Shown one piece after another: positions 1 through 13,082 of a DNA stretch of 64,000 nt (its first letter is position 1; every line of letters begins with the position of its first letter). Under the pieces are notes generated by a model. It saw only the letters and a list, made by a program, of their open reading frames with translations, did no database searches and was not told where the DNA came from. Source of the stretch: Chlorops oryzae. Its lineage: Eukaryota > Arthropoda > Insecta > Diptera > Chloropidae. Both the position numbers and the translations under genes were made by a program. The DNA lies in contig CM035807.1 of assembly GCA_020466095.1 (NCBI GenBank), positions 27,980,382 to 28,044,381 on the forward strand, given 5' to 3'.

Positions 1-1257
1 GCTTCCAATATCCATCCTTTGATGGGATTCGAAATATCGAAGCCGAAGACAGTACCAGCTTTAAGTAACTTCATGCAATTCGACTTAAATTAATTTTCTT
101 TTGGCCGCGCGCATTTCAAGCTTCATATTGAATGGCACTCAATTCAAAAGGCAACTCAAGAGCTGCGGTTATTGCTTTCCACCCAAAAAAAAAAAATATA
201 TTAAAAAAAAAATCAAAACAGACATCAAAATAATTTCTTTATTTTATTTTTGCAATCTTTATGCATAATTTTTGGAACTTGATGCGATTCTGGGGAGCAA
301 TAAATTTTCAAATTTCCAGTCTGGGATTAAAATTTTTATCGTTTTCTCAAACTTGCTTCTTGCTGGCCCCAATTTTTGTTCAAGGAAAACAAAAATTAAA
401 GCATAAAAAAAATTATAGGTACCTATATAAATAGCTTCAAAAAAATATATATTTTTTCAAGGAAGAACTTCCAAAATGAACAAATATAGTAAAAAGCTAA
501 AACTCAATTGAATTCGAATAGAATCTTTTGACAATAGAGTGAATCTCCAGTAATTCGGCCCCTAGCTAATGAGGCATCTCCTGTAATACATATACATACA
601 TTGAATCTTACCATTGGATCTGTAATTTGTCAGTTTATAAACTATAATATACTTTTTGCAAAAAAATTGGAACTATATTGGGTCCTAGGCAGCACTCTAT
701 GATCCGAAAAATTTGATAGTTCGACACTGCCCTGTAAAAAGTTTGCCAGCGTACCTTTAAATGTATCTTCTTCGTTGGCCTTTTAAGTCTGAGACTACAT
801 AGAAGAACATGTTAAGTCATTTCAAAGAAATTTTCTAGCTTCCTTTATAGGAAAGAGGATATTGAAAGAAAGAAGAATTAAAACAAAATTTGAATTAATA
901 TTTAAAAAAAGAGTAATTTATACCTATAACATATTTAAATCCTTACATTTAGTAACTTAATTAAATTATTTATTAATAAGCCTCTTTAAATTTTTCACGG
1001 AAATCGCACACAGGCAAATTAAGCCGCGATCGTTTTGTTGTAATTTAATAACAATCGAAGCCAAGGGTCAAACATAATTTAAATCGAAATGGTCACACAA
1101 GCGCACATAATTCCAAAGAGGTATGTATAATGTTAATTTCAGAATGTAGTAATCGAATGACGCGAATGACAAAATTGATGGATTGCCATGGAACTTCAAT
1201 GCTCAGGGCAAAACGTTTTAAGCTCATTTCAGCGGTAAACAGTGCCGGAGATTCTCC
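1..1257. other. No gene seen; AT-rich intergenic or intronic DNA
   Basis: No reading frame in this stretch looks like a protein gene. It holds A-rich runs near 185-215 and a fragment of a SINE tail at 681-755, listed separately. Confidence 0.6.
681..755 (+). repeat. Fragment of SINE-A tail
   Basis: This segment resembles the 3' part of the tRNA-headed SINE at 14262-14556: both share a core reading GGCAGnACTnTATGnTCCGA followed by AATTnGATAGTTCGA. The tRNA-like head is absent, so this is a truncated copy. The match was made by eye. Confidence 0.5.
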
Positions 1258-2126
1258 TTTTTATACCCGAAACACTCTGTGTCCAGGGTATATTGCGTTT
1301 GTGTGGCTGTGTGTAACACCCAGAACCAATCGAGATAGACCATACATAATGTAAGTATATAGAAATGATCAGCGTTACCAGGAGATTCGATTAAGACATA
1401 TCCGTCCGTCTGTCTGTCCGTCTGTCTGTCTGTCCGGCTGTATATATACAGTTTTCTTATCGAAGGAGTTGAGCTATCTTAACGAAATTTGGTATGCGTG
1501 CTCACGGGGACATGAGTAAGAACAAGTTCGAGAATGGACCCGATCGGACCATTTTCAGGGGTACCTCCAGTACTAGGGTCTGTTACGGAAATCACAAAAA
1601 TTGCTCTAAAATCGGAGTTTTTCAAGATATATTGATATATATTGTTAGTAATATGATTTTAAAAAAATTTTAAAAGTGGGCGTGGCAGAAGGGAGTTTTT
1701 TGAAAATTGTCTCCTGCACCCGAAATTCAAATGAAACTTGAACGAAAGTTGGCACTTATGCTTCCTTTGTAGCTATAAACATCCTTCCCAAAAATTTTCT
1801 TGATCGGTCCATTATTAAGGGTACCTCCAGTACTAGAATCTGTCACAAAAATCCCAAAAACTGCCTCAAAATCTGACTTTTTCGAAATATTTCAACGAAT
1901 TTGAGCGTGTTTAAGCCTCCGATGAGAATATAAAAAAAAATTGTAAATGTGGGCGTGGCAAAGGGGCGGTTTTCATAAAATTTTTTTACAAAAGTCGGCA
2001 TATGGGGCCCCTTATGGCCTTAAACACCTTTTTATATATAAATTATTTGAACATGTAAGCCTGTGTCGGGTATTCTATTGTCTGGCTCGCCTGACTATAA
2101 CACCCTTACTTACTTACTTGTTTTTT
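1258..2126 (+). mobile_element. D-family dispersed repeat, copy 1
   Basis: One of four copies of an about 850-bp repeat in the window (others at 25069, 28190 and 50852). It opens with TATACCCG, followed by a short hairpin in which ATACCC and GGGTAT flank an ACAC..GTGT stem, then a TGTC/TCCG microsatellite (1393-1440). A motif GGTACCTCCAGTACTAG occurs twice inside, near 1561 and 1820, so the body contains a degenerate internal duplication. The right end reads GTCGGGTATTCTATTG then GACTATAACACCCTTACTT. No transposase or reverse transcriptase is encoded. The style (terminal hairpin plus simple repeat, no long inverted ends) recalls non-autonomous Helitron-like or related dipteran repeats, but the class is not established. 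Confidence 0.75.
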
Positions 2127-4275
2127 CAAATAGATGGGAGAAATATCCTTTTATAAATGTTTTTTTAATTTTCTTCATATACAGCCCCATTCTAAATATT
2201 CTCGGGGGAATTTCTCCGCTCAGATTTCGAAAAGATTCGATTGTACATTGGAAATGGAATAATAATGGGAACTTGAATTTCGACCATTTCTAAGCAAAAT
2301 TGCTCACATTATCCCTATTATTGTCGTTTAGAAGACCTCCTTTCTTCGCGGAGAAATATTTCTGAGGGAAAAAATCAAGGCGAATATTCATTTAGAATAG
2401 CACTAATAACATCATTTCAAATTCAACTTACCTATTCACGTGAACAAAAGGAAAAGATAATGAAATAAACTAGGCACTTATATAAATAAATAAATAAATG
2501 TTTTCTCGAACCCAATTCGCTGTAGCAACATTCAACTTTTGCAGATTCTTATGCCACTGAAATGGCTTGACAAACATTTCTCGCACACCGTTTTGAAAAG
2601 GACGCGACACCAGTAGTTTAATACCTTAACACCGTCATTTGGCAAGCGGCCATTTGTCATAGATTTCCTTGGAGCAAGCTCTTTCTAAAGAAACCATAAA
2701 TAAACAAAAAATTAAAATAAGAAAATAAAAAAATATTAAAAACTTCAGTCTTTCGCGTTTGTTTACGCATTTGTCAACTTTGCTGACAGCGTGTCATCTA
2801 AGCAAACAGACACGAACGTGGTTACAGTCACGGCTAGAGGGAAAAAAATAAATAATAGAAAAACAACTTCACGCTAACTATTAAAACAAAACAGGCAATG
2901 AACCGACCACAAAACCATTTCCAATTGCCTTGTTTGCAGTTGGTTTAGGAAAACACAGACGGCTCGAACGGAAAACATTCATAATTTACAGTCCAGCAAA
3001 TCCGGCGACAGAAGTGCAATGGCTGGATTGGACTTAGGCGAAAGGCCAAAATCTCAGCTCGGCGAAGACAGTTGGTAAAAAAAGAAAAAAACCAATATAG
3101 ACAAAAGTACTCTGAACATCTGTGCAAGGAACTTTGGCTTTAAAATTGATTTCAAATACTTCCGAAAATGTGACGCAATAAGGCGAACATTTTGCGTGAA
3201 CAGCATAAACTTCAGTTCAAAACTAAAGGTCAATAAATGGCCCGCAAGTTGCTCCGCATTCAGCTTATGCAATACTTTGCGAAATAAGTAAGTCACGCAT
3301 CGGACCTAAGTTATTCGTAACAAGGCTACGTACCTACTTGCAAATATTGTAAGTGAATTTTTCTTTTGTTTTTTTACTTATTTATTTACTTTTCTTATTT
3401 TCTTTATTTTTTTTATTTAAACGGCGCTTTAGCCATTTGTGCGAAGGTAATTGAGCTCTTTGCAGTGTGCTTCATGAAAGCGAAAAATGTAAAAAAAAAT
3501 TAATTACCTCTAGCATTAAATAATAAATTTGAAAAGTTACTTGTATGAAAACGGAATAAAATCGAATTCGGGGAATGAAAACTCGGCCGTTATTCATTAA
3601 ATTTCGTTCTCAGATTTATTCCTAGTTATGAAGTTTAATCTTTCAATTTCAATTTATTTCGAAATTCTCCATATTTTAATTAGAATGGAATTCCAACGAA
3701 GAGGCTTTTAGAGAAATCGGCTTTTGAATACGAATAATTCCAAAAATAAATTCAATTCGAAAAGGCTTTGTGCAATGTTTTCAATTACAGTTTTACCATA
3801 AGTACGCAGTATTGAAAAGGAAACAGAAAATTTTCATCGTTAAATCATTTCAAGGTTTTTTACATCTGTTTTCAAAAAGTTTTAATGTCAATTGCTATTA
3901 AATTCGTTTAAAAATACAAATTTTAATTAACAGTGTGGGCTAGCATGTTTGTGCAAGTTAATCCTTCAATTCCCAGTGTCACCTCCAGGTGAAAAAGGTT
4001 TATTATATTTCTTTTGTGCTGCAGCTGAAATGTTCACATGTTTTTTCAAAATAGGTAGAAGAAAAATTATTGCATAAAATTTAAAATTATAAAAAATATG
4101 TCGTGTCTCCTGTTAGTGCAAATAAATGGGTTTAAAAAAAATTTTTTTTTTTCATATTTATTTCTTGTCACCGAGAAGTCATTCTATGCCATTTTTAATG
4201 AAAAATAATAGCAGAATTTGCATTTTCTCTGACATGGGTATTGACGGGTTAAGAAGAATTTTCGCCAAAAACTGC
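2127..4275. other. No gene seen
   Basis: AT-rich sequence without a credible coding region, RNA gene or clear repeat boundary. The short frames at 2945-3296 have no recognisable domain. Confidence 0.55.
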
Positions 4276-4516
4276 GTCCGACTCAAGGTGTATTTGAAAA
4301 AGTGTGGTGGGGCAATAACAATTTAAAAAAAAAAATTCGGAAATGTCAAAATCAGTTCACGTTTGATTGAATTTGTTCAAAAATACAATTTTTAAATTTC
4401 GTTCAAAAATGTTAGCATTCGAAATTCAATACAAGATTTTGACAGTTCAGAGTTGAAAATAAGGAAGAAGAGCAGTTCCAACTGCCACCACCTCATTAAA
4501 TACACCTTGGTACGAC
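4276..4516. mobile_element. Small inverted-repeat element (MITE)
   Basis: The left end (GTCCGACTCAAGGTGTATTT) and the reverse complement of the right end (GTCGTACCAAGGTGTATTTA) are similar, and both arms continue into a GTGGTGG motif, giving arms of roughly 35 bp around a 240-bp element. No coding capacity. The target duplication is unclear, so the superfamily is not assigned. Confidence 0.5.
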
Positions 4517-5439
4517 TAAAAATAAAAAATACAAAATTTTTTTGAGTTTTTGAACAAAATTTTGACAGCATTTCGAATGAGTTTACTGTCAAAAATTTTT
4601 GAAGATGCGAACTGCGTGCTAGGGAAATAGAGAACCTCTTTTCATTGTGTACAGAGAGACCTCTCTAACATAGACACTCAGGGTTAGGCAATCTTCGACT
4701 GATTCTAAGATATTTATGTATGGGTTAAGACAACAAAATTACTATACAAAACTGAGGAAACGTTAAAAGCATTCAATTAGAGGAAGTTATTCAGAGGCTT
4801 TTCTGTATAAGAAAAAAAGATTCAAAATCGAATGCATCAAGAAATTCTCCAAAAGTCGATCAATCAAGGCGGTAGGTAGGCAGTTTTAAAGCTTTGAATA
4901 ATTTTCTTTACCTTACTAAATAATATACATACATACATACATAAGTATTGTACGTATCGCACATCGTCTTCAAAAGTGTTTTAATACAAAACTCTATGTC
5001 TTCTCTTGCAATGTCTATTATTTTTCATGACAAGGATAACAATCCACTACCCAGGAGTTGCTTTTCCTGCAGAAAATCCTTAAAACAATTGAGTCGGAAT
5101 CGAAAAACTTTCGCTTGAATTGTGTCTGTTTTGAACATTCTTTGGAATATGCTCAATTTATAATAGAAATATCTGAAAAGGTGACAAGATAAATTGCGTT
5201 TTATATGAAATTGTAGCCAATTAAAATATTGCTAGCAGCATAGCCATCAACAAATGACTTGAATCGGTTTTATTTAAGATTTTAAGTGATGAAAGATTTA
5301 TGAGAGCTCCGGGAGGCATCAGTTGAAATGACAATAACATTTTTCCCCACAAATTGTAAGGACTTGTTTAGGGCAATCCATTCCATGTACAAATCATTTG
5401 AAATCGCAATGCAAAAAAATTTTTTTTTTGCCCCATTAT

Positions 5440-5576
5440 CGTATTATATTATGCAGTAAGGGGTTAATAAAAGCATTTAAAGCGAAAAAAAAGTTTCACT
5501 AATTTGATATATTATGCAGGAAAGGATTAATAAACGCAATTTCCAATTTAATATATCCAGCAGTAAAGGGTTAAAA
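5440..5576. repeat. Degenerate tandem repeat, three units
   Basis: The phrase ATATTATGCAGtAAGGGGTTAATAAA recurs three times in altered form (near 5447, 5508 and 5550). It is probably a decayed tandem array. No function is evident. Confidence 0.45.
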
Positions 5577-7088
5577 GAATATTGAGCAAATTGTAGTATT
5601 TCAGATAATTATCTTAATTATTATAATTGATCTCAGAACCAAAGAAAGTACCTATGTATGTTATCATTATAAAAGTGAGCAAATTTTTTTCATTTACAAA
5701 TATTTGTCTCAAAATGGAGCCACGAAGTCTCCCTTATCATTGGCCGAGAGCGAACTATTTATGAGAGATTTGAAATCTTTTTGAGAGCTTTTATTAATGC
5801 ACCTTCAGAAACTTGGCTCCAAAGGCAATCTTTTGCCGCAACAGACTGTATTCATTTCGAAAGACATTGAATTTTACAGGTAATCGTCTTAGTTCTGCTA
5901 TTGAGCTAAGTCAAATGCTCATTTTACAGTTACCAATCGTACCTGTAAGAAGTCCAAACGAGCACTCATTCGATGCTTTCGACCATTAAATTGTATCATG
6001 CAAATCGAAATGTGTGCGCCAAAGAATAGAGAACCTTAGCTGGGTGCACTAGCACCAGAACCAGCACCAGCACACCATACCATCTATGGCTAACAGATTT
6101 CTTCGACCTTTTCTTCTATCTTACATTCGTTTACTTGCCTCAACATGCTTAAGTGGCTCGAGTGTGTGTGGGGCTTTGTTCTGTTGACTGAGCACTTCTG
6201 ACGATTGCCAATTGCCATTCTTGGCCATTTAACTGGTAGGTACTCGCATTGGTAATGTATGGGTAGCTTGCACCGTCGAAATAGCGGTAAATCGACAGTG
6301 TTCAATGGTGAATTACCTTTCGTAGCGAATTTTTAAAGTTTTTCTTCGGATCTCAATGGTTTTTTAAGAATTGTGTTTATATTATAGGTACCTGTTTACG
6401 TTGGAAAGTTCTTGGAGTAAGCTTTGGAAAGTAAGAGTATGGGTTAACTGTTCAATAAGAAGAATAGAAAATCAATTGTGCCATTGAAAGAAATGCTAAA
6501 AAGGCAACTCCCAATATTGCTATGCGACTGTCGCGAATTTTTCTTTTAAGACTAATAAAATCATCATCCTCTCTCTCCGTTTAGTTAAAATTTATTTTAG
6601 ATTTTTAAAGTGATTATTTGATAGAGCCTTATGATTAGAAACATAATGACCAAGTCGACTTAGTGTATGAGAATTATTTGGCCCAAGAGACTTCCATATG
6701 AAACTACATCCTTTCATTTTTGTTTGAATGCTTGAAGCAAACTTTCGAAAAAAAAGAAAAACGAAAGGTTAATTTTATTCAAGAAAAGAGAAGAAAAAAC
6801 ACACAAAATTTTTTTTTATCATTTTGCTGTAGTTTATTACACATTGGGGAGTTAAAACTTGAAAACACTTCCCTTGATAACTTGAGTAGGCATTAGAAAA
6901 CTTTTTAAATTGACTTAATCAGTGAAACAAGGGTCTCGATTATCCTGGCTCGAGTTGCCTACTCACTAATGGCTTCCCTCTTTACTGGGTATTGATTTTA
7001 AAGCTAAAAAAAAAAAATAGCGAATTTATTTCAACAAGTGTTTGGTATAGGAAATTTACTTCCTGCATATCTGCGTAGAGCCCATTAG

Positions 7089-7140
7089 ACCGTAGAGCAC
7101 TTTAGAGCGTAGAGCACTTTAGATCGTAGAGCTTTTTAAG
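7089..7140. repeat. 17-bp tandem repeat, three units
   Basis: The unit (A/G)nCGTAGAGCACTTTAG occurs at 7089-7105 and 7106-7122, with a third diverged unit at 7123-7140. Confidence 0.8.
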
Positions 7141-7392
7141 AAGCTATCAACTTTTACATATACTTAATTTCCGATAAATTTGCCGATAAATTTCCCGCTG
7201 TTTCTTTAAATGTCTTTTCCTATTGGATTTTAATTCATTATTTTCAGTCACGCAATGTTTAGGCTAAACGATGGCATCAAGCATTTTATGAATGCTTTCA
7301 TACTTACATGTGGCAGCCGTTGTCATCCCCTTACAGTTCTCATTAAAATATCCAAAAATGTTTTACTAAGCCAATAACCTATTCATATATGT

Positions 7393-7400
7393 ATGTAGAT
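7393..7400 (+). repeat. 8-bp target-site duplication, left (hAT element)
   Basis: ATGTAGAT, repeated exactly at 9942-9949 on the far side of the element. Confidence 0.9.
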
Positions 7401-9941
7401 TAGGGTGTCCCAAGATATAAGGGAGGGTTTTATTTTCCCAAAAATCGAAATGCATACCCTCCAATTTTTTTCTAAATGGTCCTATTAGCTTAAATATTAA
7501 ATATTATTGGGATTGGAATACGATAACCCGTGCCGAATTGCCTTCGAAGTTTGGTATGAAGTCTCTTCAAATTGAGTCCCCCAAAAGTATGCATCGAAAT
7601 TTTTTGATATTAAAAATCGTGGGTTTTCTTGAAAATATTGCAACATTACCACGATGTCAGAAATATATAGTGAAATAATGTTTATCATCATCATAGCTCG
7701 AACAAAAGTTTTCTGGAAAAATACTCAAAACTAGTAGGAAATTTTAGCCTTAAATATTGACATGCATACCTTAAGGGTACAATTCATATCAAAATTCAAC
7801 GCTTAAGATTTGTTAATATTCAAATATCTCACTCATTTTTAATTTGACCTGGTAACATTATGGTTTAAAATGTTACCAATTTAATGGGCTTGCGATTATA
7901 AAATCTTTATAGTTTTATACGCAAGTGTTTGGTCTGGTAAAATATATTTAAAATCAGAAAAATTTTCTAAATGTTTAAGATTTTTTAATTTCCATAAGTT
8001 TGGTGGAGCTCTTTTTACTAGAGTATCTAACCTCAAAATTTTTTTGTCATGATAACAATCGCAAACTTAATGGTGTCAAGGTAGGACCACGCCCAGCCGA
8101 ATGTCATTGGAACTTTTATATGCTAGCTAAGAAAGCTATAGCGCTCCAAAGTACGACGGTTTCATACTTCTATTGATAACATTAAGCAAATATAAAGTTA
8201 AATCAAAATCGCACACGCTCAAAACCACCGTCCCACCACACTATACACCCAACAAATTTTTCCATATAAAACTTGTTTTTAATTTAGAATGCCTTAAAAT
8301 GTCATACAGACCTCAAAAATCTTGCCCTTATGCAAAACGGTTTTAAAAAGTAATAATTTTTACCAAAAAACCTATTAAAATATTAAATAGTAATAGTTTT
8401 TGGGTATATAATAAGTGTTCTTTTTAGTAAAGAAACTCCAGTTATAGGTTGTAAATAAGGTCAGTGCACCACATAAGGCCCACCTTACACCTTTTCCATT
8501 GCTGCGTACAAAGTATTGATGATACAGGCCCGATTGTTTTTGTGTTGTTTTATTTGATAAATTTTCTATAAAATAACAAAAAATTCTACCAAAAAAACCT
8601 TATCGGAAAAGCTCTTAAAATACGATTTTAAAAAACGACTTTTTGGGCCTTACGAGGAACATGTGTACCTTAAAAGGCTCATTTATTCCTTGTTTGAGAT
8701 TATGAACCCAAACCTGCATTTATTATTTTTGTTAGCTTAATAGGTTAAGCTATATTGTAAAAGCTAGTAAAAAAAATTTAAATAACAGAAACAATTCGTT
8801 TATTTGAAAAAAAAACCAATTAAATGTAACTCAGCTTTTTTTATATTACGAAATAAAAAATAAAACACTATTTAAGGATAAAAAACGTATAGTTGCAGTT
8901 CGTCCTACTATTTTGACATCAGAGCAACTCAAAAAATGGTTTCTAAATGTCCGTCAGGGCATTTTTTTTTTTTGTATGGGCCTTCAGAGGCTTTCCAAGA
9001 AAAAAAATTTGCAATAGAATTTTTTCCATAAACATACCTCTGTATCTTCACAATAGAACAAAATTTTTTATTTTAAGAAAGCAAACCCCACAATTTCACT
9101 ATAAATAATTATTTGTTAAGTGCGGACCACTATAAAAATGCCATTTTTTACGTCTCTTGTTATTTTCAATTGGACTGTGGGCACCGCAAATATTGTGCGA
9201 TTGTCTTAATTTTTTATTTCTGCGAAATAACTTGAGGACATGTTTCACCATGTGCAAGTACAAGAACATTTGATAGTTAAAATGAAAGTGGACCTTAAGA
9301 GGAAACGGGCTTTACGTGATGCACTTCTCTTACAAAGAGTTCTACGAGACTTATGAAAGTTAAAAAATCGGAAAAATCAACGATTTCCAAATTTTTTTCT
9401 GATTTACAATATATTTTACTTTACCATACATTGCGTATAAAATATTTAAACTTTTAAAACCACTATCCAGTTTCATTGGTAACATATTAAGCCCTTATAT
9501 GTCCAGATCAAGTAAAAAATGTGCGAGATATTCGAGAATTGACAAATTTGAGGCGTTGAATTTTGATATGAATTGTACCCTCAAGGTATGCATGTCAATA
9601 TTTAGGGCTAAAATCTCCTATTAGTTTTGAGTATTTTCCAGAAAACTTTTGTTCGAGCTATGATGATGATAAACATTTTTTCACTATATATTTCTGACAT
9701 CGTGGTAATGTTGCAATATTTTCAAGAAAACCCACGATTTTTAATATCAAAAAATTTCGATGCATACTTTTGGGGGACTGAATTTGAAGAGACTTCATAC
9801 CAAACTTCGAACGAAATTCGGCACGGGTTATCGTATTCCAATCTCAATAATGTTTAATATTTAAGCTAATAGGACCATTTAGAAAAAAATTGGAGGGTAT
9901 GCGTTTCCGAAAAATTAATTTCATATTTTTGGGACACCCTA
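7401..9941. mobile_element. Non-autonomous hAT-type element with 0.6-kb inverted arms
   Basis: The element begins TAGGGTGTCCCAAG and ends in its complement (TTGGGACACCCTA). It is flanked by a perfect 8-bp direct repeat ATGTAGAT (7393-7400 and 9942-9949), as expected for a hAT insertion; the TAGGG ends fit the YARNG terminal rule of that superfamily. The arms span about 7401-7998 and 9350-9941. They are about 97% identical over the 195 bp I compared base by base (7497-7694 against 9657-9857) and less similar elsewhere. Arm similarity resumes inside (about 8461-8490 against 9300-9335), with a segment of about 430 bp (8031-8460) present only on the left. No transposase is encoded. Transcription through it would form a very long hairpin. 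Confidence 0.9.
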
Positions 9942-9949
9942 ATGTAGAT
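9942..9949 (+). repeat. 8-bp target-site duplication, right (hAT element)
   Basis: ATGTAGAT, identical to 7393-7400. Confidence 0.9.
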
Positions 9950-10755
9950 ATTTCCCCAAAAAGGGAAATGATCCAAATAGGTTAAAAAAAAGAAGAAAAA
10001 CATTTTTTCATCTGAAATGCATCTGTAATCCTAACCCACTCTCTTTTTGAATTCCTGTTTTTTAATTTTTTTTTTTTGAGCAATATTTATTGTCAGCAAA
10101 AAAATATGTGAGACTTTGTTTCCCAACTTCATCGAACTGCTTGAAACTCTTGCAATATGAATCATCCCCCTAGCAACATCATTAATATGCACAGAGTTTC
10201 CAAAATATGCAATGTAACTATCGAGGAACTGCTATAGCCGACAAAGGCATGTCTCTGCTTGTTAGCAATAAGAAAACGAAGAAGAAGACGAAGCGGACTC
10301 AGGCCAAGAGGAGGACGAGGAGAAAATATACGGGAAAAGCTTAAAATTGCGGTTACTCAGCGACGTGGAAGTGAAGTGGATTTCATGCAAGTAAGAAGAG
10401 ATTAGCATAGTTAAGCTCTAGTTACACGGTGCACAGTCGCATGAGGAGATATGAACAAAGCTGGATAAGCACAATGCACATACATATTTATACGAAACAA
10501 AAAAAAAAAAGTATTTAAAAAACGAAACAAAAAAGCAAGATACAAAATCTCTTGGTCATGTTTTTTACAAAGATCTACACTGTCATTAATAAACAATGAA
10601 GGATGAGATTGAAGATGATTTTCGACTTAAGATAATTTAAGAAAATTCAAGGGCTTAAATGTTTTAAATTTATAAAATTTTATGACAATTTAGATGAACG
10701 CATCAAAATTAATTGAGCGTGAAAACAGCTGATCGGCTCATTAGGAATTATTATT
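9950..10755. other. No gene seen
   Basis: AT-rich sequence with a purine-rich patch at about 10270-10330. That patch can be read as acidic or arginine-rich peptides in all three plus frames and is therefore not convincing as coding sequence. Confidence 0.5.
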
Positions 10756-10763
10756 GCACTAAT

Positions 10764-10959
10764 CAGGGCCGTTTTTAGGCATAGGCTACATAGGGCCCGC
10801 ACCACAAAGGGGGCCTGTACCACAATATGGTATTGCCTTGTGGTTTTTCACTCCGCAAACGATATGTTTGCATAGCAGTGACTTTTTTTTTTTGCTACTC
10901 CAGGGGGGCCCGCACCACAGGCACAGCCTAGGGGCCCAAAAAGCCTAGAAACGGCCCTG
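10764..10959. mobile_element. hAT-type MITE, 196 bp, perfect target duplication
   Basis: Ends CAGGGCCGTTTTTAGGC and GCCTAGAAACGGCCCTG form terminal inverted repeats, and the flanks carry a perfect 8-bp duplication GCACTAAT (10756-10763 and 10960-10967). Length, CAGGG ends and 8-bp duplication indicate a non-autonomous hAT derivative. The interior is GC-rich compared with the surroundings (GGGCCC blocks) and has no coding capacity. Confidence 0.92.
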
Positions 10960-10967
10960 GCACTAAT

Positions 10968-13082
10968 TGCAGTGACGGTTTTAGCACTACCAGCGCCCTA
11001 AGCGATATTTCTTTCAGCGCGAAATAAATAAATTCACAAAGAGGAAAAAAATTAAGTAATTTAAATACGCGTTTATATTCGGCGCCCTACTCTGACTGAT
11101 TGCTCTGCATTCTTTCGAAAATTTTTCCATTCCATTCTCGTAAATACTTAACTTTCGCTTATGCTGAGATTTCAAGTTATTAAGAAGTATTGAGTGCGCA
11201 GGGTTGCATGCGACTTTCCGGTTTTACTTCGCCAGAGAAATGAACATGTATATTTTTTATGCAATGTGAATGCGGGAACAGCTGATTGCGGCATATTTCT
11301 GAAAACAAACATATATGCCGAATTCGAAAGTGTAAAATTTTTGGCATATTTTGGAGAATTAAAGAAGCCTGAATATAGTTGTCTCTCTCACACTTTACGA
11401 GATCTTAGCGAATACGCTCTGTGCAAGTGCTCACTGCACTGATCAGTGTAGGCTCTTGAGTAAATCTTTCGGATCAGAGTTTTGAGATATTGCGTATCCA
11501 AGGAAATAGCTTTCGGTAGCTAAGTGCGAATTCAAATATAGCAACATACATATGTTTCGCATCATTTAAATATGTTTAAAAAATATATTGGAGGAAAAGA
11601 GAAATGATTTAGTGTTACTCTTTCTTTCTCATAGTTACATGTATAGTCAATCGAGATGCTGTCAAAACATGTTTTATACATCTGACTTGGTACTTTTGTA
11701 TGTAGTTGGGGTTTTATATAGAAATTTCGCAATCAAAACCAATTAATATATTCTAAGAATTTTTTCCAGTGTAATGGCATACATCCATACATAACAAAAG
11801 CCAACAGTCACAATTTTGCAATGCACATGAGTCAATCAAAAGTACCAATCTTATAAAAAACATCATCCGTTGAAGCTTCGATGCTGACGAAATGACTGTA
11901 ATTACACACACTATTGGACTTTTCTAGCCACATTCACCGGTGCTCACAGGAGTCCATCGACAGCTTAGGCCATCGGAAAATATCGAACAAACAACTGTTG
12001 TGTCAAATCGTTCATTCAATGATGAAGTGAGGCTGAGGCGACTCATTGCAGAAATCACAATGAAATGCTAGAAAAAAATCGTTTGTTTTAAAAAGCGACT
12101 TGAAACAAAAATGTTCGATTGCAGCCGAAGTAGCCAAAAAGTTGCTGCGGTTAATCAAAAGGTGATCGATCGATGCGTTGTAATTGCATTGGCATCCGAT
12201 TCGGGGACGTCGTAAATTTCATATTAATGAATCGGGGGGGAAAAACGAATTTATCGCCAAGTCATGTGAATATCCATAATGACGACGATGATGGAGAGGA
12301 TGAAGCTATCGATTGCTGAGATTTTTATTGCGATTGATGATGATTTTCCGTTTATCTGTTTTTATAGAAAATTTTCATTATAATTGCACCTGTACGAAGA
12401 TAACAACGACAACAACAACAACAAAAACGATAAAGATGAGGATGATGGTGATGGGAATGATGGCGACATGCCTCAGTGAGTCGCAATGCGATTAACATTC
12501 ACTTTTCAGCGCTTTGATTGATGAATTTCCAGTAATTACAGACGTCATATTGTAAGATCTTCCATGTAAGATCGCACTATACGCCGCTTGCCGGCATTTC
12601 GACTTAAATGCGTACGGATTCGGAGTTTTTCATTGCATGTCGTTATTAATTTTTCTTTTCGTTAACTTTTATTGCCTTTTTTTTTTGTTTTGAGAAAACT
12701 TTATTGGTGCCATTTTATTAATAGAATGCAATGTTGAAGTATGAAATTAAAAATGGAATGCTTGATGATTTAATTATTTTGACCTTCGATACAAATTTTT
12801 TTTTTGCTTAATGACAATTTGCACTATCTTTAGAATTTAATTAACACTAATATCGCCAATCGAAAAGGAAATCTATCACAAAAAGATATTGCGAAGTGAG
12901 AAACTCTCCTCAGACATTCTTAGAAGAGAAGAAGAAAGTCCGATTCTACAGTCTTTTAGGGATTAATAAAATAATTTACAGGGAAAAAAATGTTTTTTTC
13001 CAATTACGAACTAGAATTTATAATAAATTAAATTAAATTTTTTTTAAATTAACTGTTAACGTTTCATGCACTTTGGACATTT
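10968..13082. other. No gene seen; low-complexity DNA
   Basis: No protein family is recognisable. The 82-codon frame at 11194-11442 has no known domain. GAT/GATG-rich and CAA-rich low-complexity sequence occupies 12275-12460. Confidence 0.5.

Larger units (their letters stand above)
4517..7392. other. No gene seen; short tandem repeats listed separately
   Basis: No credible gene. The region contains ACAT microsatellite sequence near 4925, a degenerate repeat cluster at 5440-5576 and a 17-bp tandem repeat at 7089-7140. Confidence 0.55.

Noticed and set aside
7497..9857. Mirrored 65- and 76-codon frames with nearly the same peptide at 7497-7694 (minus) and 9627-9857 (plus)
   Set aside because: They are the same sequence in the two inverted arms of the hAT element. 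The six nucleotide differences I counted all change the amino acid, so there is no sign of selection on a protein.
10270..10385. Purine-rich stretch that reads as an acidic peptide ending near a GTAAGA donor
   Set aside because: All three plus frames give charged low-complexity peptides, and the acidic frame starts right after a stop codon without an ATG.
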